Shown in pieces: positions 35,247 through 43,576 of a stretch of DNA of 64,000 bases. Every line of letters begins with the position of its first letter. Position 1 is the first letter of the stretch. The stretch spans positions 1 through 64,000 of the forward strand of contig NZ_RHNT01000009.1 in NCBI RefSeq assembly GCF_003946325.1. The letters are read 5' to 3'. This DNA comes from Companilactobacillus furfuricola (GTDB lineage: Bacteria; Bacillota; Bacilli; Lactobacillales; Lactobacillaceae). The position numbers and the translations under genes were made by a program. Under the pieces are notes generated by a model, which saw only the letters and a list, made by a program, of their open reading frames with translations, did no database searches and was not told the DNA's origin.

Positions 35247-36130
35247 ATCCAAAACGTACAAATAATATCGCAACGGGAGTCATTTATGGCTTAGTAGGCA
35301 TCGTTGTTTTAATCCTGTTATTTCTTATTGGTTATATCTTATTCAATGGTGTACCAAATATTTCTTGGCAATTTTTAACATCGCCAGCACAAGCTTTTAG
35401 TGCCGGTGGTGGTATTAGAGATCAGTTGTTCAACTCACTTTATCTATTGGTCTTAACTTTGATCATTTCGTTCCCAATTGCTTTAGGTGCTGGTATTTAT
35501 TTAGCTGAATATGCGGCAGATAATTGGGTCACACATTTGATCAGAACTACGATCGAGGTATTGAGCTCATTGCCATCAGTAGTTGTTGGTCTGTTTGGAT
35601 ATTTATTCTTAGTCATCCAACTGAACCTAAGTTTCTCGATTTTATCTGGTGCCATTGCTTTAACATTTTTCAATTTACCGTTGTTGACCAGAAGTATTGA
35701 AGAGTCACTGAACAGTGTTTCTGATTTGCAAAAGCAAGCAGGTATGTCATTAGGATTGTCCGATTGGCGGACGATCACGCGGATCATCTTGCCAGTTGCT
35801 TTACCAGGAATTTTGACTGGTGTTATTTTGAGTGCTGGTCGTGTCTTTGGTGAGGCTGCTGCCTTGATTTACACTGCCGGACAAAGTGCACCATCAGTCG
35901 ATTATGGTAACTGGAACATTTTTGATCCAGCAAGTTTTTTAAATCCAATGCGTCCTGCTGAAACGTTAGCCGTTCATATTTGGAAAGTTAATACTGAAAG
36001 TGTCACTCCTGATGCACATTTGATTTCTAGTGCATCTTCAGCGGTCTTGATCATTGTGATCTTAGTATTCAATTTGGGAGCACGTTTCATCGGAAATTGG
36101 CTCTACAAGAAGATGACGGCAACGAGGTAG
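35243..36130 (+). CDS. pstA: Phosphate ABC transporter permease PstA
   Basis: Second permease, 295 aa; LSSLPSVVVGLFGYLFLV near 112 and LQKQAGMSLGLSDWRTITRIILP near 165 are PstA-typical. Overlaps pstC by 4 bases and ends 5 bases before pstB. Confidence 0.95.
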   Translation: MNPKRTNNIATGVIYGLVGIVVLILLFLIGYILFNGVPNISWQFLTSPAQAFSAGGGIRDQLFNSLYLLVLTLIISFPIALGAGIYLAEYAADNWVTHLIRTTIEVLSSLPSVVVGLFGYLFLVIQLNLSFSILSGAIALTFFNLPLLTRSIEESLNSVSDLQKQAGMSLGLSDWRTITRIILPVALPGILTGVILSAGRVFGEAAALIYTAGQSAPSVDYGNWNIFDPASFLNPMRPAETLAVHIWKVNTESVTPDAHLISSASSAVLIIVILVFNLGARFIGNWLYKKMTATR

Positions 36131-36134
36131 AATT

Positions 36135-36929
36135 ATGAAAACATATAATCTTGAGGACAAATCGATCGTTACGATCGAAGATGAGATCGAGATCTCATCA
36201 GATAATTTACAAGTTTACTATGGCGACAATCATGCCATATTTGATGCCACACTTAAATTTCCTAAGAATCAGATCACTTCTTTGATCGGAGCCTCTGGTT
36301 CTGGGAAATCGACTTATTTACGCTCACTCAATCGGATGAATGACAAAATTGCTCGAGTTGAAGGTAAGATCATGTATCAAGGAACTGACATCAATGCGAA
36401 AAAGGTCAATGTTTACGAAGTGAGAAAGCAGATCGGGATGGTATTTCAACGACCAAATCCATTTGCTAAATCGATCCGTGAAAACATTTTATTCGGATTG
36501 AAGAGTAATGGTTTCAAGGACAAAGAATTTTTGGAAGAACGTCTTGAAACTAGTTTAAAAGAAGCTGCATTGTGGGATGAGGTCAAAGATGAGCTCGACA
36601 AGAGCGCACTTTCCTTATCAGGTGGGCAACAACAACGTCTTTGCATCGCTCGCTCAATTGCCATGCAGCCGAATATTTTATTATTAGACGAACCAGCCAG
36701 TGCTTTAGATCCGATTTCAACATCGAAGATCGAAGACACTTTGACTGAATTAAAGCAGAAATACACTATCATTATCGTTACTCATAATATGTCTCAGGCA
36801 ACACGTATTAGTAACTACACTGCCTTTTTCCATCTAGGACACGTAGTGGAATATGATAAGACAAGCAAAATTTTTATGAATCCAACAATGCCAGCCACGG
36901 CAGATTACATTGCTGGTGCCTTTGGTTAA
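36135..36929 (+). CDS. pstB: Phosphate ABC transporter ATPase PstB
   Basis: ATPase, 264 aa; Walker A GASGSGKST near 52-60, Q-loop GMVFQRPNPFAKS near 104, signature LSGGQQQR near 158-165, Walker B ILLLDEPASALDP near 178 and VTHNM near 216. Many lactobacilli have two pstB genes; only one is seen here. The N-terminus is about 15 residues longer than the E. coli protein and acidic. Confidence 0.95.
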   Translation: MKTYNLEDKSIVTIEDEIEISSDNLQVYYGDNHAIFDATLKFPKNQITSLIGASGSGKSTYLRSLNRMNDKIARVEGKIMYQGTDINAKKVNVYEVRKQIGMVFQRPNPFAKSIRENILFGLKSNGFKDKEFLEERLETSLKEAALWDEVKDELDKSALSLSGGQQQRLCIARSIAMQPNILLLDEPASALDPISTSKIEDTLTELKQKYTIIIVTHNMSQATRISNYTAFFHLGHVVEYDKTSKIFMNPTMPATADYIAGAFG

Positions 36930-36973
36930 TCCGAAATTTTTCGGAGAGTTGGTTTTATTCCGGAGGAAAACTA

Positions 36974-37687
36974 ATGCGAAAGTTATTTTCAAATGAATTG
37001 AATCGATTACACGGTCAATTCATGCAGATGGGGATCAATACAAGTGAGCAAATTTATCAGGCAACCAAAGCATTTAACATGCATGATAATAATTTAGCTA
37101 AGGAAGTAATCGAAGATGATCGAAACACAAATGGTGAAGAAATTAACCTTGAAAAAGAAGCTTTTGATTTCATTGCATTACAACAACCTGTGGCAACAGA
37201 TCTACGAATTATCATGGTTATTCTGAAAGCAAGCTCTGACTTGGAACGAATTGGTGATCACGCTGTAAGTATTGCGCAAGAAACCATTCGAGGGGAAGCT
37301 GATCATCGGCTACCGATCGTTGAGCAGAGAATCGCTGATATGACATCTCAAATCAGAACAATGCTGGAGCAAGCAATGGACTCTTACGTCAGAAATGACG
37401 TTGATTTAGCAAAATCAATTGCTAAAGAAGATTTAAATGTCGATAAGAAGTACATTATGACGAGGACCGTGGTGACCGATGCCATTCAGAATGGTGAAAT
37501 CACCGCTAAAATGGGTTCGAGTTATTTGATGGTCGATCGATTCCTAGAAAGGATCGGTGACCATATCGTCAACTTAGCCGAATGGACTGTATACGTCGCA
37601 ACCGGGGAAATGGTTGAACTCAATCAGGGACGTCGAAACGGGGAAATGTTAGCCCAATTAATGGAACACAATCGACACGATGTTTAG
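36974..37687 (+). CDS. phoU: Phosphate transport regulator PhoU
   Basis: 237-residue two-repeat helical protein; each half carries the E/D-x3-D-x2-E metal motif (DLERIGDHAVSIAQ near 93 and FLERIGDHIVNLAEW near 195). Restrains Pst activity and PhoR signalling when phosphate is ample. GGAGG site, 44 bases after pstB. Ends the operon at a strong terminator. Confidence 0.94.
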   Translation: MRKLFSNELNRLHGQFMQMGINTSEQIYQATKAFNMHDNNLAKEVIEDDRNTNGEEINLEKEAFDFIALQQPVATDLRIIMVILKASSDLERIGDHAVSIAQETIRGEADHRLPIVEQRIADMTSQIRTMLEQAMDSYVRNDVDLAKSIAKEDLNVDKKYIMTRTVVTDAIQNGEITAKMGSSYLMVDRFLERIGDHIVNLAEWTVYVATGEMVELNQGRRNGEMLAQLMEHNRHDV

Positions 37688-37705
37688 TTTTATTAAAAGC
37701 AAAGT

Positions 37706-37742
37706 AAAAGCAGTCTATCGTTTTTTGATAGACTGCTTTTTA
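37706..37742 (+). terminator. Terminator of the pst operon
   Basis: AAAGCAGTCTATC/GATAGACTGCTTT, 13-bp stem, T-rich loop and T-run. Confidence 0.92.
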
Positions 37743-37747
37743 CTGTG

Positions 37748-37870
37748 GAGACGAGCTCCAGTCGATAGCGACCTCCGGTTTAGAAACTGTCAGCAGGCAC
37801 GGCTTCGCCACACCTTTATGCTGCCAGTCCCTAAATCCTCAGCAGCAGACCATCGACTTCCGCTCTCTGA
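37748..37870 (+). repeat. Structured repeat R3 (full-length copy)
   Basis: Begins 5 bases after the pst terminator. Stem GTCGAT (37761-37766) pairs with ATCGAC (37852-37857); GGTTTAG/CTAAATCC, ACTG/CAGT, CAGCA/TGCTG and GGC-TTC-GCC form the inner hairpin. Flanks CGAGCTCCA and TTCCGCTCTCTGA match R1. Ends 4 bases from the MarR stop codon. Confidence 0.87.
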
Positions 37871-37873
37871 TTT

Positions 37874-38302
37874 TTAGTCCTTTTTGGTATTTTCAACCAT
37901 TTGATTGAGTACTTTGATACAAGTTTCGAGGTCTTGTTCACTGATCCCTTGCACGGTATGATTTTTGAAATCTTCTGCAACAGGTAACAGGTCCAAACAT
38001 TTTTCGTCACCTTTTTCGGTCAATTGCAGTTGTTTGTTACGCTTGTCATTTTCATCTTGAATTCGGTTCAAGAGACCTTCAGATTCCAAACGTTGAATCA
38101 GCCGAACGATACTTGGCTCTTTAATGGACATTTTATCGGCCAATTCTTTTTGCGTAATTTTAGGCGTTTCGTGAATGAAATAAAGCGCGATCCACTGGCT
38201 ACGGGTAACTCCATAAGGTCGCAGATCCTTTTCCAGCTTCTTTGAAAAAATTTTACCGCTTTGATTAGTTATAAAAGCTAAAAAGTTATCAATTTTAAAC
38301 AC
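37874..38302 (-). CDS. MarR-family transcriptional regulator
   Basis: 142 aa winged-helix regulator: TRSQWIALYFIHETPKITQKELADKMSIKEPSIVRLIQRLESEGLLNRIQDENDKRNKQLQLTEKG covers the DNA-binding domain, with the wing DKRNK. Divergent from the OsmC-family gene, with a palindromic operator candidate between them. It lacks the N-terminal reactive Cys of OhrR, so a direct peroxide sensor of that type is unlikely; two Cys lie in the C-terminal helices. GGAGG site before ATG. Confidence 0.87.
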   Translation of the reverse strand: MFKIDNFLAFITNQSGKIFSKKLEKDLRPYGVTRSQWIALYFIHETPKITQKELADKMSIKEPSIVRLIQRLESEGLLNRIQDENDKRNKQLQLTEKGDEKCLDLLPVAEDFKNHTVQGISEQDLETCIKVLNQMVENTKKD

Positions 38303-38376
38303 CAGTGGACCCTCCTGATTATTTTTATCAAGTATAACAAAATATATTTGTTAATAGTATATATTATAAATAATTA

Positions 38377-38388
38377 CTTAGCTAAGTA
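38377..38388. promoter_or_regulatory. Candidate MarR operator
   Basis: Perfect 12-bp palindrome ACTTAGCTAAGT in the MarR-OsmC divergent region, with partial symmetry extending outward. Its position suits control of both genes. Confidence 0.55.
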
Positions 38389-38463
38389 TTGTTTTTATAT
38401 TTTTTGCATGATAAAATTTATTTGTAAGTTAAAAGTATCACAAACTAAAAGGGGGATTTTATT

Positions 38464-38904
38464 ATGCTACAAACAGTAACCGCAACAGCCAAAAAATTAC
38501 CAGAAGGCTTACAGGTTGAAACATCATCAAGGGACTTCAAAATATTGATCGATGAGCCTAAACATATGGGTGGAACAAATGCAGGAATGAACCCAATTGA
38601 AGTTTTACTTTGTGCCTTAGGAGCTTGCCAATCAATTTGTGCAGCCTCATTCGCCAAGAAATTCGGCTTTGAATTCGAAGAATTTCACATAGAACTAGCA
38701 GGCGATTTCGATCCAGCCGGTTTCATGGGAGACCCTAACATCCGCAATGGTTTCCAAGAAATTCGTTTTGAAACGCACTTCAAGACTAATGAATCACAAG
38801 AAAAAGCCGAAAAATTTGCGGACTTTATCGAAGACACATGTCCAATTGCGGACAACTTAACGAATGGGGTTAAGTTAGTTAGAACTGGCGTTGTCAGAGA
38901 CTAG
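38464..38904 (+). CDS. OsmC/Ohr-family protein
   Basis: 146 aa; the two Cys positions of the OsmC fold are present (LGACQSICAASF near 59 and EDTCPIADNL near 122). Members reduce organic hydroperoxides with thiols, though an exact substrate cannot be inferred; sequence is closer to YhfA/OsmC-like than to Ohr. GGGGG ribosome site. Divergent from a MarR gene, which probably controls it. Confidence 0.87.
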   Translation: MLQTVTATAKKLPEGLQVETSSRDFKILIDEPKHMGGTNAGMNPIEVLLCALGACQSICAASFAKKFGFEFEEFHIELAGDFDPAGFMGDPNIRNGFQEIRFETHFKTNESQEKAEKFADFIEDTCPIADNLTNGVKLVRTGVVRD

Positions 38905-38937
38905 CAAAAAAGTCATCCAGGGGTGGATGGCTTTTTT
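38905..38937 (+). terminator. Terminator of osmC-like gene
   Basis: AAAAAAGTCATCC/GGATGGCTTTTTT hairpin with a 6-base loop, 1 base after the stop codon. Confidence 0.88.
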
Positions 38938-39046
38938 AACATTGTTTTATTATGGAAATAAATCCTAACGTGACCATTTTCATAACATTTCTCATCATTA
39001 AACACGGCTTTTGGTTAGGAACTTTTCAAATTTCGAAGAACATCAA

Positions 39047-39202
39047 TCATCTTTTTTTACGCTTATTAGTGGTCTGCTCTTGCTTAATATCAAAATGAAT
39101 AATTTGCTCAGCAGTCTCTTTATTAACAAAATTGCCCAGCATTTTTGCAATTTGACTATATTGACGAAGTAAATAGTCCTTATCTTCTAATCCAGCCATC
39201 AT
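39047..39202 (-). CDS. Short DUF6483-like protein (51 aa)
   Basis: Minus-strand frame starting ATGATGGCTGG (39202 or 39199) after a GAGG ribosome site and ending TGA at 39047. The product begins MMAGLEDKDYLLRQYSQIAK and ends in a basic NKRKKR tail; the start resembles the N-terminus of DUF6483 proteins (LEDEKDY-type), which are normally longer, so this may be a short relative or remnant. It lies 16 bases downstream of the broken XRE gene on the same strand. Confidence 0.55.
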   Translation of the reverse strand: MMAGLEDKDYLLRQYSQIAKMLGNFVNKETAEQIIHFDIKQEQTTNKRKKR

Positions 39203-39217
39203 GAAAACCTCATTTCA

Positions 39218-39783
39218 TCAAATTAGGTTTAAAACAAAGTGGAAAATGAGCCAAACTAAAATCAAACCGATCCCTAAACCAATAATGCCCCCTAAAATAG
39301 TCAGCCAAATGGTTTTAGCTTTGGAGTACTTAACAGGAGGAGTTAATTTATTTTGCGAGAAAGACACAATTTGAGAAAAAGTCTTTAAATTAGCAGAATC
39401 TGCAGTTTTCCAAAGAAAATATAACAGCACCGATCCCAAGACACAAAAAGCACAACGAGCCAAGAACCTAAAGAAACAGACCACTTCAAAGTAATCAAAC
39501 TAAGATAAGACAAAATCAAAACACTAACAAAACCAAACCCGTATAAACGAATCTTCTGACGAGCAATCTTATTTTTCATCAGCGGAATATCCTCCTTGAT
39601 CAATTCATCTAGGGAGATCTCAAACAAATTAGACAAAGCCACCAAACGATCAATATCAGGATACGTCTTATCATTCTCCCAGTTAGAAATAGTTTGTCGA
39701 CTAACCAAAAGCAACTCAGCCAACCTCTCCTGACTAAAACCACAATCGTTACGCAAACGTAAAATCTTCGATCCAATAAACAT
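39218..39783 (-). pseudogene. XRE-type regulator with C-terminal membrane segments, frameshifted
   Basis: N-terminal Cro/C1 helix-turn-helix (LRLRNDCGFSQERLAELLLVSRQTISNWENDKTYPDIDRLV, with SLDELIKED) typical of lactobacillar XRE-membrane regulators. After the first hydrophobic stretch (LYGFGFVSVLILSYLSLITLKW) the frame runs into an unlikely Cys/Trp-rich tail. The neighbouring frame, open from 39484 with no ribosome site, supplies a plausible remainder ending in a good membrane helix (TIWLTILGGIIGLGIGLILV). A one-base shift near plus 39470-39490 would join them. ATG at 39783 chosen from GGGGAG spacing. The region is extremely A/C-rich on plus (18% G+T at 39481-39540). Confidence 0.65.
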
Positions 39784-39899
39784 AAGCATCTCCCCATCTC
39801 TAATTAAGAACTATAAGTGACCAAAAGTTTGTCAAAAGCCTTTTACAACATAAAAACGTAACGCTACAGTTACCAATATAGTATCAGATAAATAGAAAG

Positions 39900-40623
39900 A
39901 AATATAAAAGAAGAAGAAATAAGGAGAAGTATCAAAGAGGCAAGACTGCGAGAATGCGATAGAAACAATCAAGCAAGCAAGAAAATAAGAAATAGAGAAA
40001 AAAGGAAAGCACCAGAACCAGGCAAGAGCACGAGAAACGAGTGCGCGAGCCAGAAGCGAAAGAAAGAGATAAAAATATATATTTATTCTTATCCAACCAA
40101 CAAATAAAGAAAAGCAACAACAGCAATGTAAGTCAGGAAACAAATTGAGCGGAGCAAAGTCCCGCGAACCGAGAAAAGAGTAAGTGATCCAGAAAGAGAA
40201 TATATCACAACAAGAAAAGGAAGCACCTATTCCCACCAGAATAGATAAAGCCTGGGATAGACATGTGAGAAATAGGACGAGCAAGAAGTGCCAATTTGCA
40301 GAAAATAAATCGGTAAAACTCAAACCAAGGGGGGATATTGTCTCTACCTAGACGGAGGGGCCCGGGGATACAGCCCTCAGCCGCCAAATTCCTCTTGGCG
40401 ACGAAGGAGCTTAGAGGAAGACTCGTATTTGAGATTGTTCGGGCGAACTTCCCGAATAAGCTCAAATCGACGTCGGCAGCGTTCCAGTGGCTGTATCCCC
40501 GGGCCCCGGAGTCGGCATTGAACGTAGCAACCAAACAACTACCTCCACACCAAAACAATCAAACAAACTAATACTACTCCAGCAAAGTAAAACGCTTCTG
40601 TCTGCCATAGCTCACTTACATCT
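39900..40623 (-). repeat. Modular hairpin element M4 (long form, inverted)
   Basis: Reverse-orientation copy: 5' end AGATGTAAGTGAGCTATGGC reads leftward from 40623, right after the aro terminator. Arms at 40493-40507 and 40357-40371 are identical to those of M3 and M5. Between them the usual core hairpin is replaced by TTTGAG...CTCAAA enclosing a GTTCGGG/TCCCGAA hairpin. The CCTCTTGGCGACGAAGGAGC module is kept. Tail shared with M3/M5 to about 39900. Accounts for the gap 39784-40659. Confidence 0.85.
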
Positions 40624-40625
40624 AT

Positions 40626-40656
40626 AAAAAAAGACGCTCATCAAAAAATGAACGTC
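40626..40656 (-). terminator. Terminator of the aro operon
   Basis: GACGCTCAT/ATGAACGTC hairpin (one mismatch), with the seven-T run on the minus strand, 4 bases past the last stop codon. Confidence 0.88.
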
Positions 40657-40659
40657 CAT

Positions 40660-41442
40660 CTAACCAATCATCTTATTCTCTTTATCAATAGCAGAAGCAG
40701 TCAACAAACTAACCAATTCATCAATAAAATCATCCGAAATATTCCCGTCACCAAGAAACTCAGACTTCAACTCCATCCGAATCTGGTCCATCCGATTATG
40801 CTGAACAACTGAAATATTATTGTGCTTCTTAATATCAGCCACTTCCTTAACAACATCGATCCGCTGTGAGATCAACCGCAAAATCTGTCGATCCAAACTA
40901 TCGATCTGACTACGCAATTCAGTCAAAGAATCATCAGGAAACTCCAACAAATTAACCAACTCATTAACAATCTTACTAGGAGCCTTACCATTAGTCATCA
41001 CCACAGCATTAGCCACCTGACCATACAACGGCTGCCGCAACTCCCAACGATCCAAAAGTTCCTTCATCGAAAGCTTACGCAACAAAGGCCGATCAGTATC
41101 AGCCGATAGCCGCTGCAAAACAGTCGCAAAATCAGCTTGCAAAAAAATCACCGTAGCGTCGCTATTCTGGATAATCTCACGATTGATCTCCGATTCAATG
41201 ATTCCACCGCCAGTACTAATAACACCGGGACTTTGCAATCTATTCTTCAGGATACTCGTTTCCATCTTCCGGAAACCATCTTCACCGTGGTCAGCCATAA
41301 AATCGTTGATCGTAGTCTTTGTTTCCTTAACGAATTCGTCGTCTAAATCTAAAAATTTTTGTGAAGTGGCCTGGGCTAACTGTTGTCCGACAGTCGTTTT
41401 ACCTGCGCCCATGAAGCCAATTAACATTACAGTGTCAGCCAT
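40660..41442 (-). CDS. aroK: Shikimate kinase-chorismate mutase fusion
   Basis: 260 aa, two enzymes in one chain. Residues 1-165: shikimate kinase with Walker A GFMGAGKTT near 9-17, LDLDDE, GFRKME and GGG near 77-79 (STGGGI), and the adenine-lid RPLL. Residues 172-260: AroQ-type chorismate mutase (LTELRSQIDSLDRQILRLISQR, then VVKEVADIKK), all helical. Thus one protein phosphorylates shikimate and also converts chorismate to prephenate for TyrA encoded next door. ATG at 41442 chosen over GTG at 41454 because AGGTGAG is correctly spaced. Overlaps tyrA by 8 bases; last gene of the operon. Confidence 0.9.
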   Translation of the reverse strand: MADTVMLIGFMGAGKTTVGQQLAQATSQKFLDLDDEFVKETKTTINDFMADHGEDGFRKMETSILKNRLQSPGVISTGGGIIESEINREIIQNSDATVIFLQADFATVLQRLSADTDRPLLRKLSMKELLDRWELRQPLYGQVANAVVMTNGKAPSKIVNELVNLLEFPDDSLTELRSQIDSLDRQILRLISQRIDVVKEVADIKKHNNISVVQHNRMDQIRMELKSEFLGDGNISDDFIDELVSLLTASAIDKENKMIG

Positions 41443-42277
41443 TTTTCGGCTCACCTACCTTTTTTCTAATTTCTTGAGCCTTAGATATTTCTTTATTTAA
41501 TTTTTCATCGTTATTGTTTTCAAGGTCATTACGGTAGTCTGATAGCGTATTGATCATGTTATCGAGACCTTCAATAATTTGTTGTCTGTTGGACATAATG
41601 ATGTCAGTCCACAGACTAGGATTTGATTTGGCAATTCTTGTTGTGTCGCTAAAACCACCAGCAACGCGATTTTGCCAGTTTAATTTGTTGTCAGGTAACA
41701 TTTTGACGACAGAGTCAGTTAGGGCATAGGCCACCAAATGTGGCAAAGCACTAATGGCTGCGGTTAAGTGATCATGTTCAGTTGCTGACAATTGTTGGAA
41801 ATCTGAACCTAGTGGGCTCAACAATTCGGTAACTTTGTTAGCAAGCTCGTCATCGCCAATTAAGAAAAATGGTGTGTTTTTGAACATATCTTTATCACGA
41901 CCAACGATGCCTTTTCTTTCAGTACCGATCATTGGATGACCACCGATAAAGTTCTTGAGTCCAGAGGCAGCTTGCAGGATCTCTCCCTTAGTTGAACCGA
42001 TATCCATAATAATAGTGTTATCTTTTAGATCCATTTCTTTGAGAGCATTTAATTGCTTAATAATTACTGAAACGGGAGTACATAAAATAATTAAATCAGC
42101 TTGTTTTGCTGTTTCTTCGTCCCAATGTCCAATTTCATTGACGACATTTGCTGACAAAGCAATCTGCGTTGTAGATGGATTGTCATCTATACCAATTACG
42201 TAATAGCCGCTACTTTCTAATTTTTCTGCTAGGGAACTTCCCATTGATCCAAGTCCGTCTACGATTACTTTTGTCAT
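41435..42277 (-). CDS. tyrA: Prephenate dehydrogenase
   Basis: Oxidative decarboxylation of prephenate to 4-hydroxyphenylpyruvate. 280 aa; Rossmann motif VDGLGSMGSSLAEKL near 5-19, GSTKGEI near 95, GGHPMIGTERKG near 110 and a helical C-terminal domain. No ACT domain, so feedback inhibition by Tyr through that module is absent. Starts 2 bases after aroA. Confidence 0.92.
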   Translation of the reverse strand: MTKVIVDGLGSMGSSLAEKLESSGYYVIGIDDNPSTTQIALSANVVNEIGHWDEETAKQADLIILCTPVSVIIKQLNALKEMDLKDNTIIMDIGSTKGEILQAASGLKNFIGGHPMIGTERKGIVGRDKDMFKNTPFFLIGDDELANKVTELLSPLGSDFQQLSATEHDHLTAAISALPHLVAYALTDSVVKMLPDNKLNWQNRVAGGFSDTTRIAKSNPSLWTDIIMSNRQQIIEGLDNMINTLSDYRNDLENNNDEKLNKEISKAQEIRKKVGEPKNG

Positions 42278-42279
42278 GA

Positions 42280-43563
42280 TTACACGATTCCTTCCAGGTT
42301 ATTGAAAAATGTTGGATACGAGATTTGTACACTCTCGTCATCATCTAACACAATAGTACCATTGGTTACTAAAGCTGCAACACTTAACATCATCGCAATT
42401 CGATGATCTGCATGTCCAGAAACGTGAGTATCGTTGGCCAATAGCTGTACCGGTCCGTTAATAATGAAACCGTCATCCGTCGCAATTACTTGAGCATTTA
42501 ATTTATTCAATTCTTCAGTCACAGTTTGTATCCGATCAGTTTCTTTGACTCTTAATTCGCCAGCATCCTTGATGATCGTTTGACCTTCTGCTTGAGTGGC
42601 TGCTAGAACGATCATCGGTATCTCATCGATCAATGAAGGAATGATGTCGCCGTCAACCACGGTGCCGTGAAGCTGGCTCGTTTTAACGGTGATATCGGCA
42701 ATGGGTTCGCCGACGGTTTCTTTTTGATCGATGGTAATATCAGCACCCATCTTTTTTAAAACAGTCAATAAACCAGTTCGGGTCGGATTAACGCCAACAT
42801 TTTTGATGGTCAATTGACTGTTCGGCGTGATCAATCCGGCAACGATCCAGTAAGCAGCTGAGGAAATATCGTCTGGCACTTCGATCGTTGTCGGCTGTAG
42901 TTTTTGTCCAGCCGGGATATGGATCATCTCACCCGTGATCTCAACTTTGACACCGAATTTGGGCAACATCTGCTCGGTGTGATTTCGCGTTTTAAATGGA
43001 TCAGTCACAAAAGTATCTGAACCCGCCGCTAAACCGGCTAAGAGTAGGGCACTTTTGACTTGAGCAGAGCCGACTTTGAGCGTTTGCTTTATAGTTGGCG
43101 CAAGCTTTGAAGCAGCAATTTCGATCGGCAAATGACCATTAGTAGTCGATAATTGTCCTCCGATTTCTGCCAGCGGGTCGGTGACACGTTTCATCGGCCG
43201 AGTCGATAAGCTATCGTCACCTATAATAGAAGCTTTGATCCCTGCGCCGGTGATCAATCCCGTTAATAATCGCGTTGATGTTCCAGAATTTCCCATATCT
43301 AAAGTCGTTGAGGGATCTTTTAAACCAGTGATCCCCGAACCGATGACTTCAGTCGTTTCATCATCTATTTCAGTGATCCTCGCTCCTAGAGCTTTCAATA
43401 CACTGATCGTGCTCGAAACATCAGCAGAATCTAGACGTTTTAATACTTTAGTCGTGCCGTTGGCCATGGCTCCGAACATTAATGCTCGGTGGGAAATGCT
43501 TTTATCGCCTGGAACGACGATCTCTCCATGTAGTCCATTTTCTGTTGTTGGTAGTTGTTTCAT
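42280..43563 (-). CDS. aroA: 5-enolpyruvylshikimate-3-phosphate synthase
   Basis: Joins PEP and shikimate 3-phosphate. 427 aa; VPGDKSISHRALMFGAMA near 18-35, NSGTSTRLLTGLI near 92-104, SAQVKSALLLAGL near 168, and the C-terminal GHADHRIAMML near 385-395. Residue G in LNSGTS/-MGNSGTSTRL motifs is of the class II, Gram-positive type. GGAGAAC site. Confidence 0.95.
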   Translation of the reverse strand: MKQLPTTENGLHGEIVVPGDKSISHRALMFGAMANGTTKVLKRLDSADVSSTISVLKALGARITEIDDETTEVIGSGITGLKDPSTTLDMGNSGTSTRLLTGLITGAGIKASIIGDDSLSTRPMKRVTDPLAEIGGQLSTTNGHLPIEIAASKLAPTIKQTLKVGSAQVKSALLLAGLAAGSDTFVTDPFKTRNHTEQMLPKFGVKVEITGEMIHIPAGQKLQPTTIEVPDDISSAAYWIVAGLITPNSQLTIKNVGVNPTRTGLLTVLKKMGADITIDQKETVGEPIADITVKTSQLHGTVVDGDIIPSLIDEIPMIVLAATQAEGQTIIKDAGELRVKETDRIQTVTEELNKLNAQVIATDDGFIINGPVQLLANDTHVSGHADHRIAMMLSVAALVTNGTIVLDDDESVQISYPTFFNNLEGIV

Positions 43564-43576
43564 ATTGTTCTCCTTG

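Noticed and set aside
39218-39484. Independent 88-aa membrane protein
   Set aside because: Starts on GTG without a ribosome site and overlaps the XRE frame; better read as its shifted C-terminus.
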